A stretch of DNA of 64,000 bases from positions 134,056,616 through 134,120,615 of the forward strand of contig NC_031769.1 of assembly GCF_001522545.3 (NCBI RefSeq), read 5' to 3'. The DNA comes from Parus major. Taxonomy: Eukaryota; Chordata; Aves; Passeriformes; Paridae. Shown here one piece after another: positions 12,495 to 26,641 of the stretch (positions are counted from its first letter, which is position 1; each line of letters starts with the position of its first letter). Both the position numbers and the translations under genes were made by a program. A model generated the notes under the pieces. That model ran no database searches and was not told the origin of the DNA. It worked only from the letters and a program-made list of their open reading frames with translations.

Positions 12495-14208
12495 TTCACC
12501 TTAAGAAAATGAAGCGAGTGTTTAAAATAAAGGAATTAACTTTTTTTTGTACAAATAAAGTCTTTATGATCTTTTTCATATGGCATACTAATTCATTTTG
12601 TAAATTATGTCACTGAAGATAATAGTGTTATTTGCCTTGTTTTAACTGTGCATAACAAACACAAACTTAAGAGCATAAAAAGTTACAGGCAACTAGTAGT
12701 ATTTTTATCCTATGTATTGACTGCCAGAGTGAAGGTAATATGCCCTGCAAATGAAGACACTGTGATCCAATTAACCTAGATTTTATTAATTAAAATAAAG
12801 TTCCATGTTATAAGAATATGTATGTTTTGGGTTTGTTTGTTTGCTTTTTTTTTAGTCTTAGTCTTTTCCAAGAAGAAAAGGACCAACTAACAAGCTAGTT
12901 GCCATCTTGAGACTCTGATTGGCTGAACAGTGAATTAAATAAGCTCAAAAGCTCAACATTTACTGAAGCAAAGCTGTGGTAAGTATAACATACTGTTATA
13001 CTTAAGTCCTTGCAGAAACTGAGGCAGAGTTTCTCCAAACAAGGGAGTGAAATTGCATCTTTGGGAAATGGAAAAAGCATGCAGTAGTGCATGTGTCTTT
13101 TTTAGATATTTCTATTTTCTGTAACAGTTCTCAGGAAACACACCCACATTTTGAGGGTACAGAGATCAGGTGGCAAAATGACCTATTAGAATTTACACAA
13201 TCTTTGTTTACAGAACACGTAGTTCTGAGTTCAAATGCCATCAATATCCTATTAACTTATGTCCTGAAGGAAAATGAACTAAAATGTAGATTCGAATAAC
13301 AATCATTAATCTGCTGCATATTCTGTCACTAGAAAAAAATTGCTATTGTTACTTTTGTCTACCCTTGTGTAATAATCTGAGAAAAAGTGTGATGCTCCTA
13401 CGAGCTCTTGGATTTTCTTATTTATTTTTTGAATACCTCATTTTTATGCATATGTCAAACTGATAAAATGTGAACTTTCAATTTAATAAGCAAAGGAAGT
13501 GCATCAAAGTGCAATTGATCTTCTTAAGCAAATCCTTAATGCCTTTCCTCTCTAGTTGTTTTCTATTTCCAGCAGGAAGGGGGAAAAAAAGAAATAAAAG
13601 ATGAATGAACAGGTTAAACCATAAATGACAAATTGGATTGTGCCAAAACAAATCATAGACTGTCCTATAGAAAACCACTACATCTTTCCAGGATACCTAG
13701 TGCAAAATTGAACACATTAGGCAGCTTCACATTGTATGATGGAAGCACTCTTTTTCTCATCCCAGAATTTCAGTCTTTTCTACTGAATACTTTGGGAAAT
13801 TTTGAAATGGAGACTTTAAAATGGAAGTTTAACACATAGTTAATACAGCTTTACAATAATGAATACCTAGGCAGTGTCTCTGGAGAGTTATCAACCTCAT
13901 GAAAACACTTGGGACAAAATTTTAGAACTGACAGAAGTGCCGAGTGGGAGTGGTAGTCATACAAATGTCATGAAAATTAAAGACACTTACAAGCCATTTT
14001 TACCAGATGAAATGTATCAAAAAGATCAAACTACACCTATTTTCTTGCAGGTGCCTGAGGAGTAGGAAACCATGTGAGGAGCAGGTGCCACATGAGGAAC
14101 AGCACTTGTGTGTGAGCTCACAGCTAGAGCTAGAGGAGAGATACAGAGCAGAGACCCCATCGTGGTGTGAAGATTCCAGGGGAAGTGGCAGGGAAGGCAT
14201 GAATCTCT

Positions 14209-14485
14209 CTGGTGAGCAGAGATATGACACAGGGGAATGGCAGGGAACTGTGCCAGGGGAAATTTAGGTAGATATTAAAAAAACATTCTTTATCTGAAGG
14301 TGGACAGGCATTGTAGCAGGCTCCCCATGGAAGTGGTCGCAGCACCAAGCCTGACATATACACATGGCTTTTGGACAACACTCTCAGGCACATTATGTGA
14401 TTCTTGGGATTGTTCAGTGAGGGGCCAGCAGCTGGACTTCGATGATCCCTGGGAGCTCCTTCCAAATCAGGATATTCTGTAATCT
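14209..14485 (+). mobile_element. CR1 LINE 3' end, truncated, plus strand
   Basis: The sequence follows the known tail of avian CR1: tgccaggggaaatttaggta near 14252, then the acattctttatctgaagg region, then caggctccccatggaagtgg at 14318-14337, and ctggacttcgatgatccctg near 14432. It ends with ttccaaatcaggatattctg. The terminal ATTCTGT-type repeat unit is degenerate. It carries indels relative to the consensus as I remember it. No reverse-transcriptase frame remains, so it is a dead 5'-truncated copy. The open frames across it on both strands are by-products of the repeat. Confidence 0.85.
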
Positions 14486-16572
14486 ACAAAATAATTATGG
14501 GGCAAACACATGAAGCAGGTATGGTGAATGTTTCTGGAGGCATTTTATGGAAATTAAAAGATGATGCAATAACTGCTAAGAGACGCTTAGGAAGGGACAC
14601 AATCATATACACATTCTTTAGATACCTTGAGCAATTTTCTTTTCATCAAGGATTGCTATGCAGGCATAGCTGACAATATAAAATTGGAAAGTATTAAACA
14701 AAGAATACCACTTATGTCATTCTAGCAGTCTCAGGGCCACAAATCATTAGTGGCTGGAAAGGTATTTGAGGGACGTGAGCAATCTGCACGCACTTGTCGT
14801 ATTCTTCTCCTTTCTCAAGCACTTTCTGCTGTCCTGCTGAAGACAGAATTTGGGACAAACAGACCACTGATCTGATATGACAATTCTAATCTTCTTGAAG
14901 TTTGCTCAAGATTTACAAGCTTCAAGCAGTATTTTCTTCTTTGATACAGTCAAAAATATTCTTCACTGAAGTGATTTTTCTAGACTAAGACAAACAAATG
15001 AACACACACTTGTATTGTTGCGACTCCTCTCTACTCTTTTTGAGGTGACTACATTCCACACTTCATTCTTTCTTTCTTTTGATATTATTAATTTTTTTTC
15101 TGCTTTCCCAATTATCAGAACATACCCTTGCATTTAAAATCATGACCCAGCATTTTCTACATTGGGAAGAAGATTACAGGCTCCCAGAAATACACCATTA
15201 TCTCAGAGTTTATCTGCCGCAACATTCATTCCAATTCTTGAGCCATCCTAGCCAACGGAGATGAAATTCAGATTGCTTCACAGTATAGTTGGCTTCCACT
15301 TGCAATGGCTGGAAATTACACTGTGGAAATAGCTGTGTCTCACTGATCAGCATCAAAAGAAGATCAGAAAGGTTAGACCATACATATATAAGAGTGGCCT
15401 AAATATGCCTTTTCTATTTTACTGTTACATTGCCCCTTTGCAGAGTAGTAACTTTTATTGCAGTTAAGGATTTCTCTCATCTTTGCTATTCCAAGCAATT
15501 GAAAATAGACTTAGGCTGCTGTAGCTCTATACAAAAGACACATCTGTGCAAAGAAACATTATCAGGATTGTGAGAATATCACCTTTGAAAGCAAAATTCT
15601 ATTTTCCAAGGGAAATGACTTTGACCCCAGGATTTGGCTGACAGATTATATCTAGGTTTTTATCATGATATTTTAACTAATCTGGACATCTGGCAATCTG
15701 TTGGCAGGCCCTATTTGACTCTTTCAGTTAATATTTCTGTCCAAGTTATTGCTTGTCATGAATGCAAGAGTTTTTCTCTCTCCAAACACTTTTAATGGTT
15801 TGAAGTAATTGTCTACTCACCAAGGTCATCTAAGAAAGTAGTGCTGCAAACAGATGTACACAGCTCAGGAACTCACATATTTAAAATTCCTAAGCATATC
15901 TCAGTGCCATTTTTATAGGACTATACCAGAATATTCCATTTATGTTAAATAAGCATATTCACAAATATGTTGAAGACCATGTTCTTTCAGTGGTGATCAC
16001 ATATCATACACTGCATTTTTGCACTGAAACATTACATAGGACACAAAGTACTCTAAATGGCTATTTGTTGCAAAATTTATGTTTTCTGATAGCAAAATAC
16101 TCAGAACAGGAGACAAAAGTAAAGATAGGCTTTTGTATAAAGCATTATTCTACTGCAGCACTGAAAGTGTTTAGGATTACTACTTTTCTTGTTTGTGCTC
16201 ATGGTATCACATTTATCTATGTTTGAAAGTTTATTAAAGTCTTCATAAAAGAGATGCTTTTCTGTCTCTTTTTGTTATTATAAAGTATCCAGGTGTATTG
16301 TCTGGAAAAATCCAAGGTGGATTGCCTGGAATCTAATTTATTAGATACAGAGCAACAGTATGTGAATTCAATTCCTGGATATTGGTGGGAACATGTTGCA
16401 GTGTTGCTGTAAACCTGGGCCTTCCATAATAACACAGTTTTGTGCTTTCTCTTCTTTCTGGGATAGCAATTTACTGACTGGTTTATGTCAGAAATGCATG
16501 TTGTATGTTATTTCTTTGTTCTGCTACCCATAACTTTCAGCAACTTGAGGTTTGTATTTCTTTAATTGACCG
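14486..16572. other. AT-rich unique DNA, no gene
   Basis: Nothing beyond ordinary AT-rich sequence is recognised. Open frames reach about 94 codons and show no domain. Confidence 0.6.
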
Positions 16573-16830
16573 TGTCATTGTTTAAGTTGAGCTGGAAATT
16601 AAACTCCATGTACATGCTTCTTTACACTCTTCTCTCCCTGCCACCCTGGCAGAATGGAGAGGAGTATCAAGGCAAAACCTGTAGACTGAGATAAGAAAAT
16701 TGTAATAATCAAAGTAAAGTAAAAATAAAGTGAAAATACAGTAATATGGTAAATAAAAATTAGAATAAAAAGGGAAAATCATGTGATGCAGAACACAGTT
16801 GTTGACCACCTGTTGAATTGTATTAAATGC
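16573..16830 (-). mobile_element. ERV LTR fragment, reverse orientation, 3' portion only
   Basis: Reading the plus strand, the sequence starts tgtcattgtttaag, then gagctggaaa. This matches the reverse complement of the 3' end of the same bird LTR family seen at 8884. It continues with gtagactgagataaga, an A-rich section of aataaa-like words, and then tgatgcagaacacagttgtt followed by gaccacctgttg. I know all of these as the antisense order for this LTR. The rest of the LTR is missing beyond about 16830. A small hairpin (ctctccctgcca and its near complement) lies at 16632-16661 within it. Confidence 0.7.
16632..16661. repeat. Small stem-loop inside LTR fragment
   Basis: The arms ctctcc-ctgcca (16632-16643) and tggcag-aat-ggagag (16647-16661) pair over 12 bp with one 3-nt bulge and a 3-nt loop. 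Confidence 0.7.
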
Positions 16831-18198
16831 CTTCCTAAAGAAAAAAAAAATGCAAAATTTAAAAATCATTAAAATCAGAAGTGCATGTTCATAAACTCAC
16901 TTTCAATTACAGCCAAAACCAGTTTGCAAAACAGTTATTTCGAGTGTTTCAATTTTGGTTGCCCCAGGTTATTTGAAAGCCAGCCCAACAAGTATACTAC
17001 ATTTCACCTGAGTACTCTGTGTGCTATGGGACTAATCAGTCAGATATCTGCTGGTTAGCCTCTATTTCTATTCTGCAGTGTGCATGCACCATAAGCTGAG
17101 AGAAAATTTCAGAGGAGTTCTTCATGATTTTTTTTTTTTAACAAGGGTATCAATTCTCAGAATTTATTGTACATTTGTAATATACTTAGAATCAAGAAAG
17201 TAAAGGAAAATTACTTGTAGACAAAGAAACATCTGGGTGAAATTTCAGTATAGTGAAAAGTAAACCATCTGTAAAATCAAACAAGTCATTCCTTGTTGTA
17301 TAAGTACAGTTGTGATCCTGGTTTTCAGTGACTCCCATATCTAATAACTAAGTAGGTCATTAATATCTCCTTAAGGTGTATGTTGGTTCTTTTCTGACAT
17401 CACTAATTTCATCTCACCTTTTCAAAAACTTGCAAGAAACTTTTATCTCTTAACTTCTATCACTGGATCACATTTTGCAAAAGACTATCAAAATGTAGTT
17501 AATAGGAGCATACTCACAAAAATTTAAATGCAGGGGAGATGGTATAAACAAAGCATTATTAATAAAAACAGCTAAAAATATTGACGAAGACCAGCAGAAG
17601 TAGATTCACTGGCGTGAGTAAAGAAGCTGAAATTCCCATATTTGAGCCACCGTGTGTGTAATGTGCTCTCAGTCTTGTCTGACACACACCAGAGAGTGTG
17701 CAGAGGGCCTCTGCAATAGTTACCCTCAGGAAAAGTCTTTTAACAGGGCATTTATGAAAGAATTACCCTGTTAATGAACACTTATAGCTTCTACTTTGAC
17801 ACAGATCTCATTGTTTATCTCTGGTGTAAGTGCTCTGCAACTTTTCTAAAGAAATATTAATATTTTGGAAAACTGGATTTTTTTCTAATCATTTATATGA
17901 AGTTTTAAGAGGTTAAAATATTTATGTAAAGAGGAGCATGATCTGAGAGGACCTTTCTGGTGACAAACCATTTTTGAAAGAGAAGACAGCTGTGAAGAGA
18001 TAAATGCAAAATTTCTGCTCAATAAGGTACCTCTCTTGACTCAAAAAGTAGTGTAGGTACCGTGCTTCAACCTAAGCATATAGCAGATAGAAAGTATTCA
18101 AAGAAAAATCATGTTTTTATTGCTGGGTTTTAAAGAAAGTTTTAAAAAAAGGCTATGACATATTTTTAAACCACAAGGGTACTTTTTCTCTGAGAACA

Positions 18199-18218
18199 TA
18201 ACATTTGATAACATTTGA
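18199..18218. repeat. 10-bp perfect tandem duplication
   Basis: The word ataacatttg occurs twice head to tail. Confidence 0.85.
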
Positions 18219-20976
18219 ATCTTGCTTGATACTAAATGCTCATTATCTTTGGTCAAATCTAGTTTAAACCACAGAACCCTAGAGGTTGCCAGCTTTAATT
18301 GCCTCTAAAAGTTAACATAATTTATTATGTCTACTGTGAAATGGCTAACTTGCACATAAGAGTGTTCTATTAAATGCACTTCTGTTGTCAAAGTCAGCTG
18401 CTCCTGGCAGTGCCATTCCTGAGGTACAACTGATCAAAAGGTAACGAGAACTGACAGGCAACATCAAAAACGTTCCATGGTAAACAGTCTGTTAGATGAG
18501 GAATTAAGTGAGTGCTACTGATTGATTGTTTCTACATTAGGTAAAACTACCAAAAAGAATAAGGGTTTCTTGACATTCACTTGCACATCAGGATGAATAA
18601 AACTATGCACATTGGAAATAACCAGCTACTCTGAAATACACTGAGGTGTGTATGTAGGTGACTTTCAAAATAAATCTTAGTATCATGACACTGTAAACCA
18701 CAAATTTCTCATGTTTTCCTTTCCTGAACAGTTTTTATTGTATCTGTGTGAGTTAGAGAACCCCATAAGAGTAAAACAAGGGAAATGATCTCAAAGATGA
18801 GAAATACCCCAGGTCAGTGCAATTCATTCTGACTTTCAATACAGCGGTGTGACTAATGGTTACAGACCCAATTTATAGGTGTCATGCTATATTCCTCAAT
18901 TAGTGAGAAAAATACAGAGCTCCAAATTCTGGCTGTGCATGTCTGTAACTGCAGGGATCAATATAATCATTTGAAGTATATGTGCTTGGATTGGTCTGTG
19001 GCCATTACTTTTTGTCCTATATCTTGTGGACACAGCAGTGTAATTTCTTCCTACTGACGGCCTTTAACATACCATTATCATGTCATCCTCTCACTTTTCT
19101 GCTTTAAACAATCCCAATTATTTTTTGAACAGTTCTGTTACTGTCCACTGGACTGTTTCCAAGTAATTGAATGTATTCAAATGCTCAGTGCTTTTCCTTG
19201 AATTTTCATATACTTTACAAACTGGTTAACATTTTTGTCATAGAGTGTCTAAATGTTTAATTACAAAAATGAATAGTAGGAAACCTGGAGCAGACGTCTT
19301 GAATGCCTTGCTTGATAAAACTTTCAATTTGGGAACTATTCAACATTGTTTAACTGTCTATGTACCCTTCTATTATGGTTTCATCTAGACAATGCTTGCC
19401 TGACTTCCCTATGAAAGTTTTAAAGGTATTCTTATCTCTAATTCTGTGACACTTCCTACTCTTCTCTCACACACAACAACATTTGTCCTGTCAAGAAAAG
19501 ACATTAAGCTGTTTTGATTTGTTTTGCTCTTGACAGATGAATGTTGACTGTTAAAAATAGATGGCTTATGTTTTTATTCCAGATTTCTGAATATTTTTTG
19601 TATGCTGAAGCTAGGCATAATACCTGACTATTTTATTTTTCATTTTTTCCTCATTGTTTTTTCTTCAAAGACAACATATACATTTACAACTTTCTAATTC
19701 TCTGTAACTCTTCCTTCACAATTTCTCATTTTTTTTTAAATGCACAAGAACACACACAGTTCCTTATGTTGCTTATATGAATAGCTTTGGTCCTCTTTAT
19801 CTGAGACTTTTAAGAAATCCAAACATTTCTGTTCTCATATTAGCTTTCACAATTACACATGTCATTAGTGGTACTGAGTTTCTGATACTACTTATATTAA
19901 TATAAAATGAGCAAAAAAGCTTCAAAACTTGTGACTCTTGTCATCTATCATCAACCTTCTGTTTTCACTGAACACCTCTCAAAGGCATTTCTTGGTTGTA
20001 TTCTACTAATTTACTTACATCTCATTCTTTCCAACTCCTGTTACTCTTTTTCTGTTGTTTATTCTGTTCCTTATCCCTCCTGATTTTCTTCTGTCATGCT
20101 TTAGCAGTTTGTCTTAATCCTTAGTAAAATATCATAATTTCCCAACTGATTGATTCCTTCTTGAGTTTAGGACCACTGTAAGCCTGGATTCAGTCAGATT
20201 AAACAATAAATATAATTTATTCCCTATTGGCTTACTCTCTGGTTTTGATCCACCCCAATTCCTTTCTCTTCAGTATGTTTTTCAGAACTTAGAAACTTTA
20301 TCAAAAATCCCCTTCATAATTCACTTGTAAAATATCCAATTAGATGTATAAGAGCAACTCTACTATGGCATTTTTAGCTTCTGAGTACTTACTTTTGCAG
20401 TCTGAATAATATTTTGTAAAGCCATGTAAAAGAAAACAGAAAAGACAAAATTGTTGCCTTTACATGCGATTTCCCCATCCTTCACAAATTCAGTAATTGT
20501 ACCTTTCAGCAATACAGAAATTTAGATTTTTAGAAATTCTACTCTAATTATGCTAATTCTAATTCTGCTTGTGGTTTATTAAATCATGTCAAGAAAATTC
20601 ACACAAAAAAGTTTTAAATAAAAGGCAATCCAATCAAAACTTTTTCAAAATAATACCTTTAGTGCATGTGAAGTTTTCAAAGCAAAAAAGTGTATTTTAT
20701 CTGATTTCATAAAGAACTTTTCAGAAATTGTACAGAGGCAAGAAAATATTTGTTTATTGTTAGCTTTAGATATGGAAAGACAGATAATTTGGGAAGGTTA
20801 AGTCACATGTTGTTGTTCAGTTTGCCTTTTTTTTTTTGTTAGTAAGTTCAGAAAGGACAGTAGCAACTTTTATAACTCCAGTTCCCTCAGAGTGAAGATG
20901 CAGTAGTATTGATCAACCTAACCTGAACAAAAAATAAGCTATTTTTTCAGTATTCAGTTAAATAAAAAACTACCAA

Positions 20977-21011
20977 AACACACACATGCATGCACACACA
21001 CACACACACAA
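20977..21011. repeat. (CA)n microsatellite, interrupted
   Basis: CA units are interrupted once by a tgcatg segment. Confidence 0.9.
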
Positions 21012-22310
21012 AAAGTTGTGCACAAACATTCATAAAAAGATGAGTTGTTTTACCAAAGCCATCTGTTTATTACTGATTTTTTAATAAGAATCTAGGCATC
21101 ACACACTGAGAAAGATCAGAGAAGCCTGTGCTCCTCAAAGCTATTACTTTGTTTATCTAATTTATAAAGCCAGCCAAAATATTTCCATCCTCTTTGTATT
21201 TCTTAGTATTCATAACTTCTTAGTATAATTCATCAGACTGCAAATTCCAAAAACACCTGACCTCTGAATGTACTCTTCCTATCCTCTGAATATTTTTGGC
21301 CTATGTCAATAGAAAAATTAATTCTTACAACCCCCAGTTCATATCTAGAAAACACAGATTATTAAGTTGAACATAGTCCTTTAAACTGAACTGCTCCTGT
21401 AAATAACTCAATTTAGCCAAGACTACTTTAGGAATGGGCATTTACTTCTTGTGTCATTGAAACTGACTTAGTTGCACAACAAGGTACAGGTGATTCTATT
21501 TATCTAAGTTCTATTTAATCCTATCCTGAGTATATAGTCAGGGAAATAGCTCTTTTCATACCATTTGATCTGATGGTAGAGTTGTGCATTTCCTAGCCTT
21601 CTCATACTAGAACAAAAAACCCAAATAAAGGACACAGGTGTGTAAGCGAAGACCGAGGAGATTGGTAGATAATAAAAATAAATAAAAGTATCAATCATTA
21701 TTTGGTATAGACTGAGAAAACAGGAATACAGGTTTTTTAGAGTAATCTGAACAAGAGTTCAGATACAGAAAACAGCAATATAGGAGTCTTCTTAACTGTA
21801 CCCTGATAAAGGAACATCCAAATGGACTACCACAGAGAGATTTGCATTTACTGTGCTGGGATATTATATAAAGATGGTATTTTTAGGAATTCAAGCCTTC
21901 CTTCTAGACTTTTTTATTTCCCAGTAATTTTGCTTTAAGGTTCCTTAATAAAAACCTTTCAGCATAATTACTATTTTTTAAAAAGTGTCCTCTTCTTAAT
22001 TATCATTAAACATTTCCTTTAAAAGTCGATTTAATTTCAGTAGGACTGTCTCTAATATGCTCAAAGGAATAACAAAGTTATTTAGACAATACAGAGGCAA
22101 TATTCTCTTTAACTCTTAAATTGCTCTCCCTTGTGGTTCTACTTATCATTTGGAGATAAGAGAAGGATCAAATGATATTTGCAGAAGATAAATAATTCTC
22201 TGCTTTATTTTGAACATCATTAATCCCTGGCCAATAGTTACAGAAGAAAATATTGAATTACTGTCCACTTACTTCAGCTTCAGTCTGGAAGGAGTTCATA
22301 TAGATGTTAC

Positions 22311-22377
22311 TTTTCACATCATACAAAATACCTTCTACTTCACATTTCACACCATACAAAATACCTACAACAAATAT
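22311..22377. repeat. 33-bp tandem duplication beside CR1
   Basis: The segment at 22311-22333 recurs at 22344-22366 (tcacatcatacaaaatacct against tcacaccatacaaaatacct). A third partial start (tttcacattcata) runs into the CR1 tail. It gives a repeated peptide in the short open frame there. Confidence 0.8.
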
Positions 22378-22384
22378 TTCACAT

Positions 22385-22575
22385 TCATAGAACCACAGCA
22401 TGGTCTGGATGGAAGGGACTTTAGTGATGATCTAGTTTCAGCCCCCTGCCATGGGCACGGACGCCTTCCACTGCTGCTACAAGCCCCATCCAACCTGTCC
22501 TTGAACACTTGCAGGGGTGAGGCAGACATGATTTTTATGTTGCAGTGCCTCACCAACCTTCTGGTTGGTTCCTGA
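22385..22575 (-). mobile_element. CR1 LINE 3' end, truncated, minus strand
   Basis: On the plus strand this reads as the antisense of a CR1 tail: tcatagaaccacagcatggt, then ggatggaagggactttagtg, then tgatctagtt and cccctgccatgggcacggac, followed by ccccatccaacctgtccttg and aacacttgcaggggtgaggc. It ends at the gcctcaccaacc word near 22550. Only the 3' untranslated part remains, so no reverse transcriptase is encoded. Short open frames on both strands across it are incidental. Confidence 0.9.
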
Positions 22576-24926
22576 CAGTTTTCCTAAGGCAAGAAACTGA
22601 TTTACTGAATTCCATAACTAAAGACAAGGGACAAGCAGCTCCCTTTTGGAATGTTAATTACCATAACCCTGAAGTTTTTTTTTCACTCTCTGTACATTGA
22701 CAGCATGATTAAGCATTGCAAAAGTGTACTTACAGAATTTTTTTCAGCTTTAGTGAAAGAAAGCTCTGCTGTCTTAAAACAGAGATTATTAAGAAAAATT
22801 ATTTTAATGAGCACCTCAGAATAATTTTGACCGTCATTTATTAACCAAACAATCATGATTTCCTACTTTGTGCAGCTTTTCATCCCAGTTTTATGCTATT
22901 TCCAAGTCATGGTAAATATAACATGGGAATAGAAGAAGATTTACCATGACTTCTCAATTACAAGTTTTCAGTAATCTGGTATAGTGGGTTTTTTTCTTTG
23001 AATTTTTTAGTATGGGGTAAAGAAAAGTATCTTTGCTGGTTATGATCTCCGTCATCATCATTGCTATTAAATACTTAAATTCTGCATACTAAACACATAT
23101 CAATGCTTTTCTAGCATAAGAAAGATACTGATTGTTGGATATTAAATGCAAACAAATTTAATAAGACTAAACATCCAGTAAAATCAGACTGAAATCAAAC
23201 CTAGGAATGATAAATAATGTTCCAGGGAATAAAAGTAATATGAAACTATCAGTTAAAAATTAGATTGGATGAAGACCCTATTTTCTTTTCTTCCCCTTCA
23301 GTCATATTATTTCCCTCCTTAATTTCCTTTCATTAATATTAGATTTTGTTGATGCACTAAGAAAAAAATCTATAAAATCTGACATATTAAAATATAAAGA
23401 AATGAAATGAGTCTAAAGCACATTATTGGAGGAAAGGAAAAAAAAGAATAAAAAAGCAGCACTTTTCCCTAAAGGTCTTTCTATAATGTAACAGAATAAG
23501 ATAACTTTTGAATTGGGATTTTGCAGAAATATTTGTATAAAGACTGTTTCTGGAAGGCAAATGACTCATGAACTAAACAGATATAATAACTCACAAATAG
23601 CATGTTATCATGTTCCAAATTAAAGACAAAAATATACAGGATGTCAGTTGCATAAAGTGAGTAGTTGTTGAGGTTAGAGTGTAGGAAGATCATGAAAGCT
23701 TTCTTCAAAATGGGATGCATCACTTTCTGGTGCTTTTCAGCCTTAATGTAAGAAAAAAACAAAAACCCTGTAAGATGTAATACATATAGCATCAAAATAT
23801 CATGTAGAACCCTGTTATGTATTTTTACCTATTTGCTTGATTAGTGACTGACTAAAAGGGATTTTTTTAACACTCAGCAAATCAAAATTTTTAATTCCAA
23901 AATTTTCATTAACCCCTTTTTTTTTTAAGATTTAAAGTGTTTCTGTAAAAGGAGTGCTAGTCTTATGTGGGAGTTAAAAGCTTAAAAAATTTAACTATTT
24001 AACTATTGATTCATATTGATTGATGTGTTTGTGATTTGTTGATATTTTTACACCTACTGAAAGGAAAACATAAATTCTCTGAATGCATATATATTTATAT
24101 GTAATGTAGGCCAAAAGAGTTTAGACATATTTGCTGCAGAACAGTCTCTTAGTTCAACAAACTAAGAATATCCCCAAGGAAGCTGCAGAAAAGACATTTG
24201 GAATAGAACATCCTCAGCAAAAATAATATAATGCCATTTTTCTGTCACTAGCTGGAAGAGCCTGGCCCTTCCAGTCAGGACCTGAGCTTGAACTGTGATT
24301 GTCACTCTGGCATGCAGGAGTATTGGGGCATTTCTAGATAAACAACTACCAGAAGAGGTATTCACCAGCTGCAAGATTATGAGTTATGATTTTCAGAGTG
24401 TAACCTGTCAAAATCTATCAATTTTGTATATGTATGTATCTTCATACACACTTCTTTTGGATATGTACTGATCAGGCTTGTGATGTATTGAGACAAGACC
24501 TTGAGTGTACACAGTTCTGAGATACAACAGCCTGCATATTTACTTCAGAGCAGGACGTAGAAAATACCAAATCTGTGTTTTATTGGAACTTTATCTTCAA
24601 AATGAATTAATTTAGATAGAGCAAACTCAGATTATCTGAACAAATAGAAATCAGAGTTATGCAAGCAAATGTCTTCCCTCCCAGCAGTCTTTCAGAGTGG
24701 ATTTTTCCTCAAGTTTACTTTCAAGCCAGCAACTGACAGTGGGTTTTTGAATTACATTAAACATTAGGCAACACCTAAAATAATATTTTTTTATTTTTAC
24801 TTGTTCTGTATCATGACTGTCTTCTACCTGTTCTTATTCCCCTCTGTTTCTGCTTTTGCAATTCTCCTCTAAGGGATAAATACCTTGCCCCTCTCTCTCC
24901 TTCCAGCCTGCCTGCCTATTATCCTG

Positions 24927-24955
24927 TGTGGTATACTATTGCACAGTATACCACA
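24927..24955. repeat. Perfect hairpin, 11-bp arms
   Basis: The arms tgtggtatact (24927-24937) and agtataccaca (24945-24955) are exact reverse complements around a 7-nt loop. Confidence 0.85.
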
Positions 24956-26641
24956 TCAGAACATAACTTTCCAACAAAGAGAATAAAAATTAATCATAGA
25001 TGACAACTTCTAGTACTATTCTCACTGTTCAGAAAGATTGAGCTTGTTTTCCTACAAATAGTTGGAGCTGGCTACTCACAGCCTTTATAATTCAATCCTA
25101 ACTCTATTATAAATGTCAGCATACTTCATTTATCAGGACTATGTAATCAACAACATGGATTAATTTCCTGTTTTAAGTGTTCTGATTGATATATCCATGC
25201 TGCAACAATTAATAGAACCCATCCGTGCTTTGGCTACAGAGCCCATTTCCTAAAAAATAGTAGTAGCAGCGTGGTAGTTGCATAACAGAGGTGTGAAAAC
25301 TTCTCTCAGTGGTGAGCGTAGAAAAAATGAAAAAACTACATGTTGGAGTTGCCAAAGAAATCCTATCAACAAAAAGAATTGGTTGACTGAGCTGCTGACT
25401 GGAAGTTATGAACCAAGCAGGGCAAGGATGACTGAACCTGCAGTGTGCATGCTGAGAAATCAGCTGTCTTGTAAAGAAAGGAAACGTATCATTAACCCAT
25501 GATAAAGTCACTGATTAATAAAAGTACATTGAGCTACAGAAAATAACCTCTCCACCTCACAGTGGAAATAACATTGTTTTTTTACTTATGGACACACTGG
25601 TAGTTCAAAGTAATTTGAGTTAAAAAGTAAACATAGCTACATAAAAATATTGTCAGTGGGTGCAGTAGACTTTGAAGTAAATGAAGATAATTATGTTAAA
25701 AATAATTTTTTTCTCTGATTTGACTCCTTCTGCATGGCTTAAAATTCTAATACTTTTAATATTGTTCTTGTTTATTTTCTTTTGTAAAAAATAATCCTTC
25801 TAGCAGTACTCAGCTGGCTTTCAAATGTAAATTAGACTTCTATCAAGGTATTCTATGCCAAATATATTATTTCTCCTTGTAGAGTTTTCCTTCTAACTCC
25901 TCTTCAGCAGCTTGTATCAGATTTTATAATTAGGAGCCTTTCCCTGCATTTTATTCTAATCCTCAGTACTAAGCAGTGGAAGCCCCTGTTCAGACATATC
26001 AGTTTTAAAAAACTACACAAAAATCAAACCACCAAATCTCTTAACTATATCTAGAAACCACAGCCATCTGAAGACCACTTTCAGAAGACCACATCAGAAG
26101 ACCAGATTGATTTTCTGTCTCTAGTGGAATTACAAACTTTAGTGAAAACAGATATTTCAGATTTACAAGAGAGGCCTGGCTCTGAGGTATTTGAGTGTGA
26201 AATTCAGAGTTTCTCACATCTGGGTCATCTTGGGCTAATGTAGCTGGAATGAGTTTCCCTCATACAGCTAATAGATGATTTCTGTTCTATTTGGGATTCC
26301 CTGGGTAGATGCATCAGAATACAGTAAGATCAGAAAGGTCCTAGAATTACCTCCTGCCATTTTGGTAAATTCAATTCATGCCAAATCACACATTCAATTA
26401 TTAAAATCATATTCATCCTCAAAAAAAAATTGAACTTAGTAGGGTATACCTGTCTAGACACTGCTGATTTTTTACAGTCAAAAAATATTCTTGTCAGACA
26501 TTTCTTCTGCTTTCTTGGATAGTGTAAATTTATGTATTTGAAATATTTATTCCACTTAGAAAAAAGTTTATTCATTCCCCCCTTCACTGTTAGATATTGA
26601 ACAGACACTATCTCCAAAGAATGCATTTTTCTGCACAGTGA

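Larger units (their letters stand above)
9426..14200. other. AT-rich unique DNA, no gene
   Basis: No supported gene lies here. The longest open frame of the window (about 9375-9842 on the plus strand, 155 codons) starts inside the upstream LTR and has no recognisable domain, so I treat it as chance. A (TA)n run lies at 11897-11919. A short perfect hairpin with 9-bp arms (tatgatagt) lies at 12470-12494. Confidence 0.6.
16831..22310. other. AT-rich unique DNA, no gene
   Basis: This is a long featureless stretch. It contains a 2 x 10-bp tandem repeat at 18199-18218, a (CA)n run at 20977-21011 and A/T homopolymers. The parts at about 17630-17830 and 18240-18420 look more complex than their surroundings and could be conserved noncoding DNA. 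No open frame exceeds about 65 codons between 16.9 and 22.2 kb. Confidence 0.6.

Noticed and set aside
14007..14482. Overlapping frames of 60-111 codons on both strands
   Set aside because: They lie across the CR1 3' end and its flank, and CR1 tails are noncoding.
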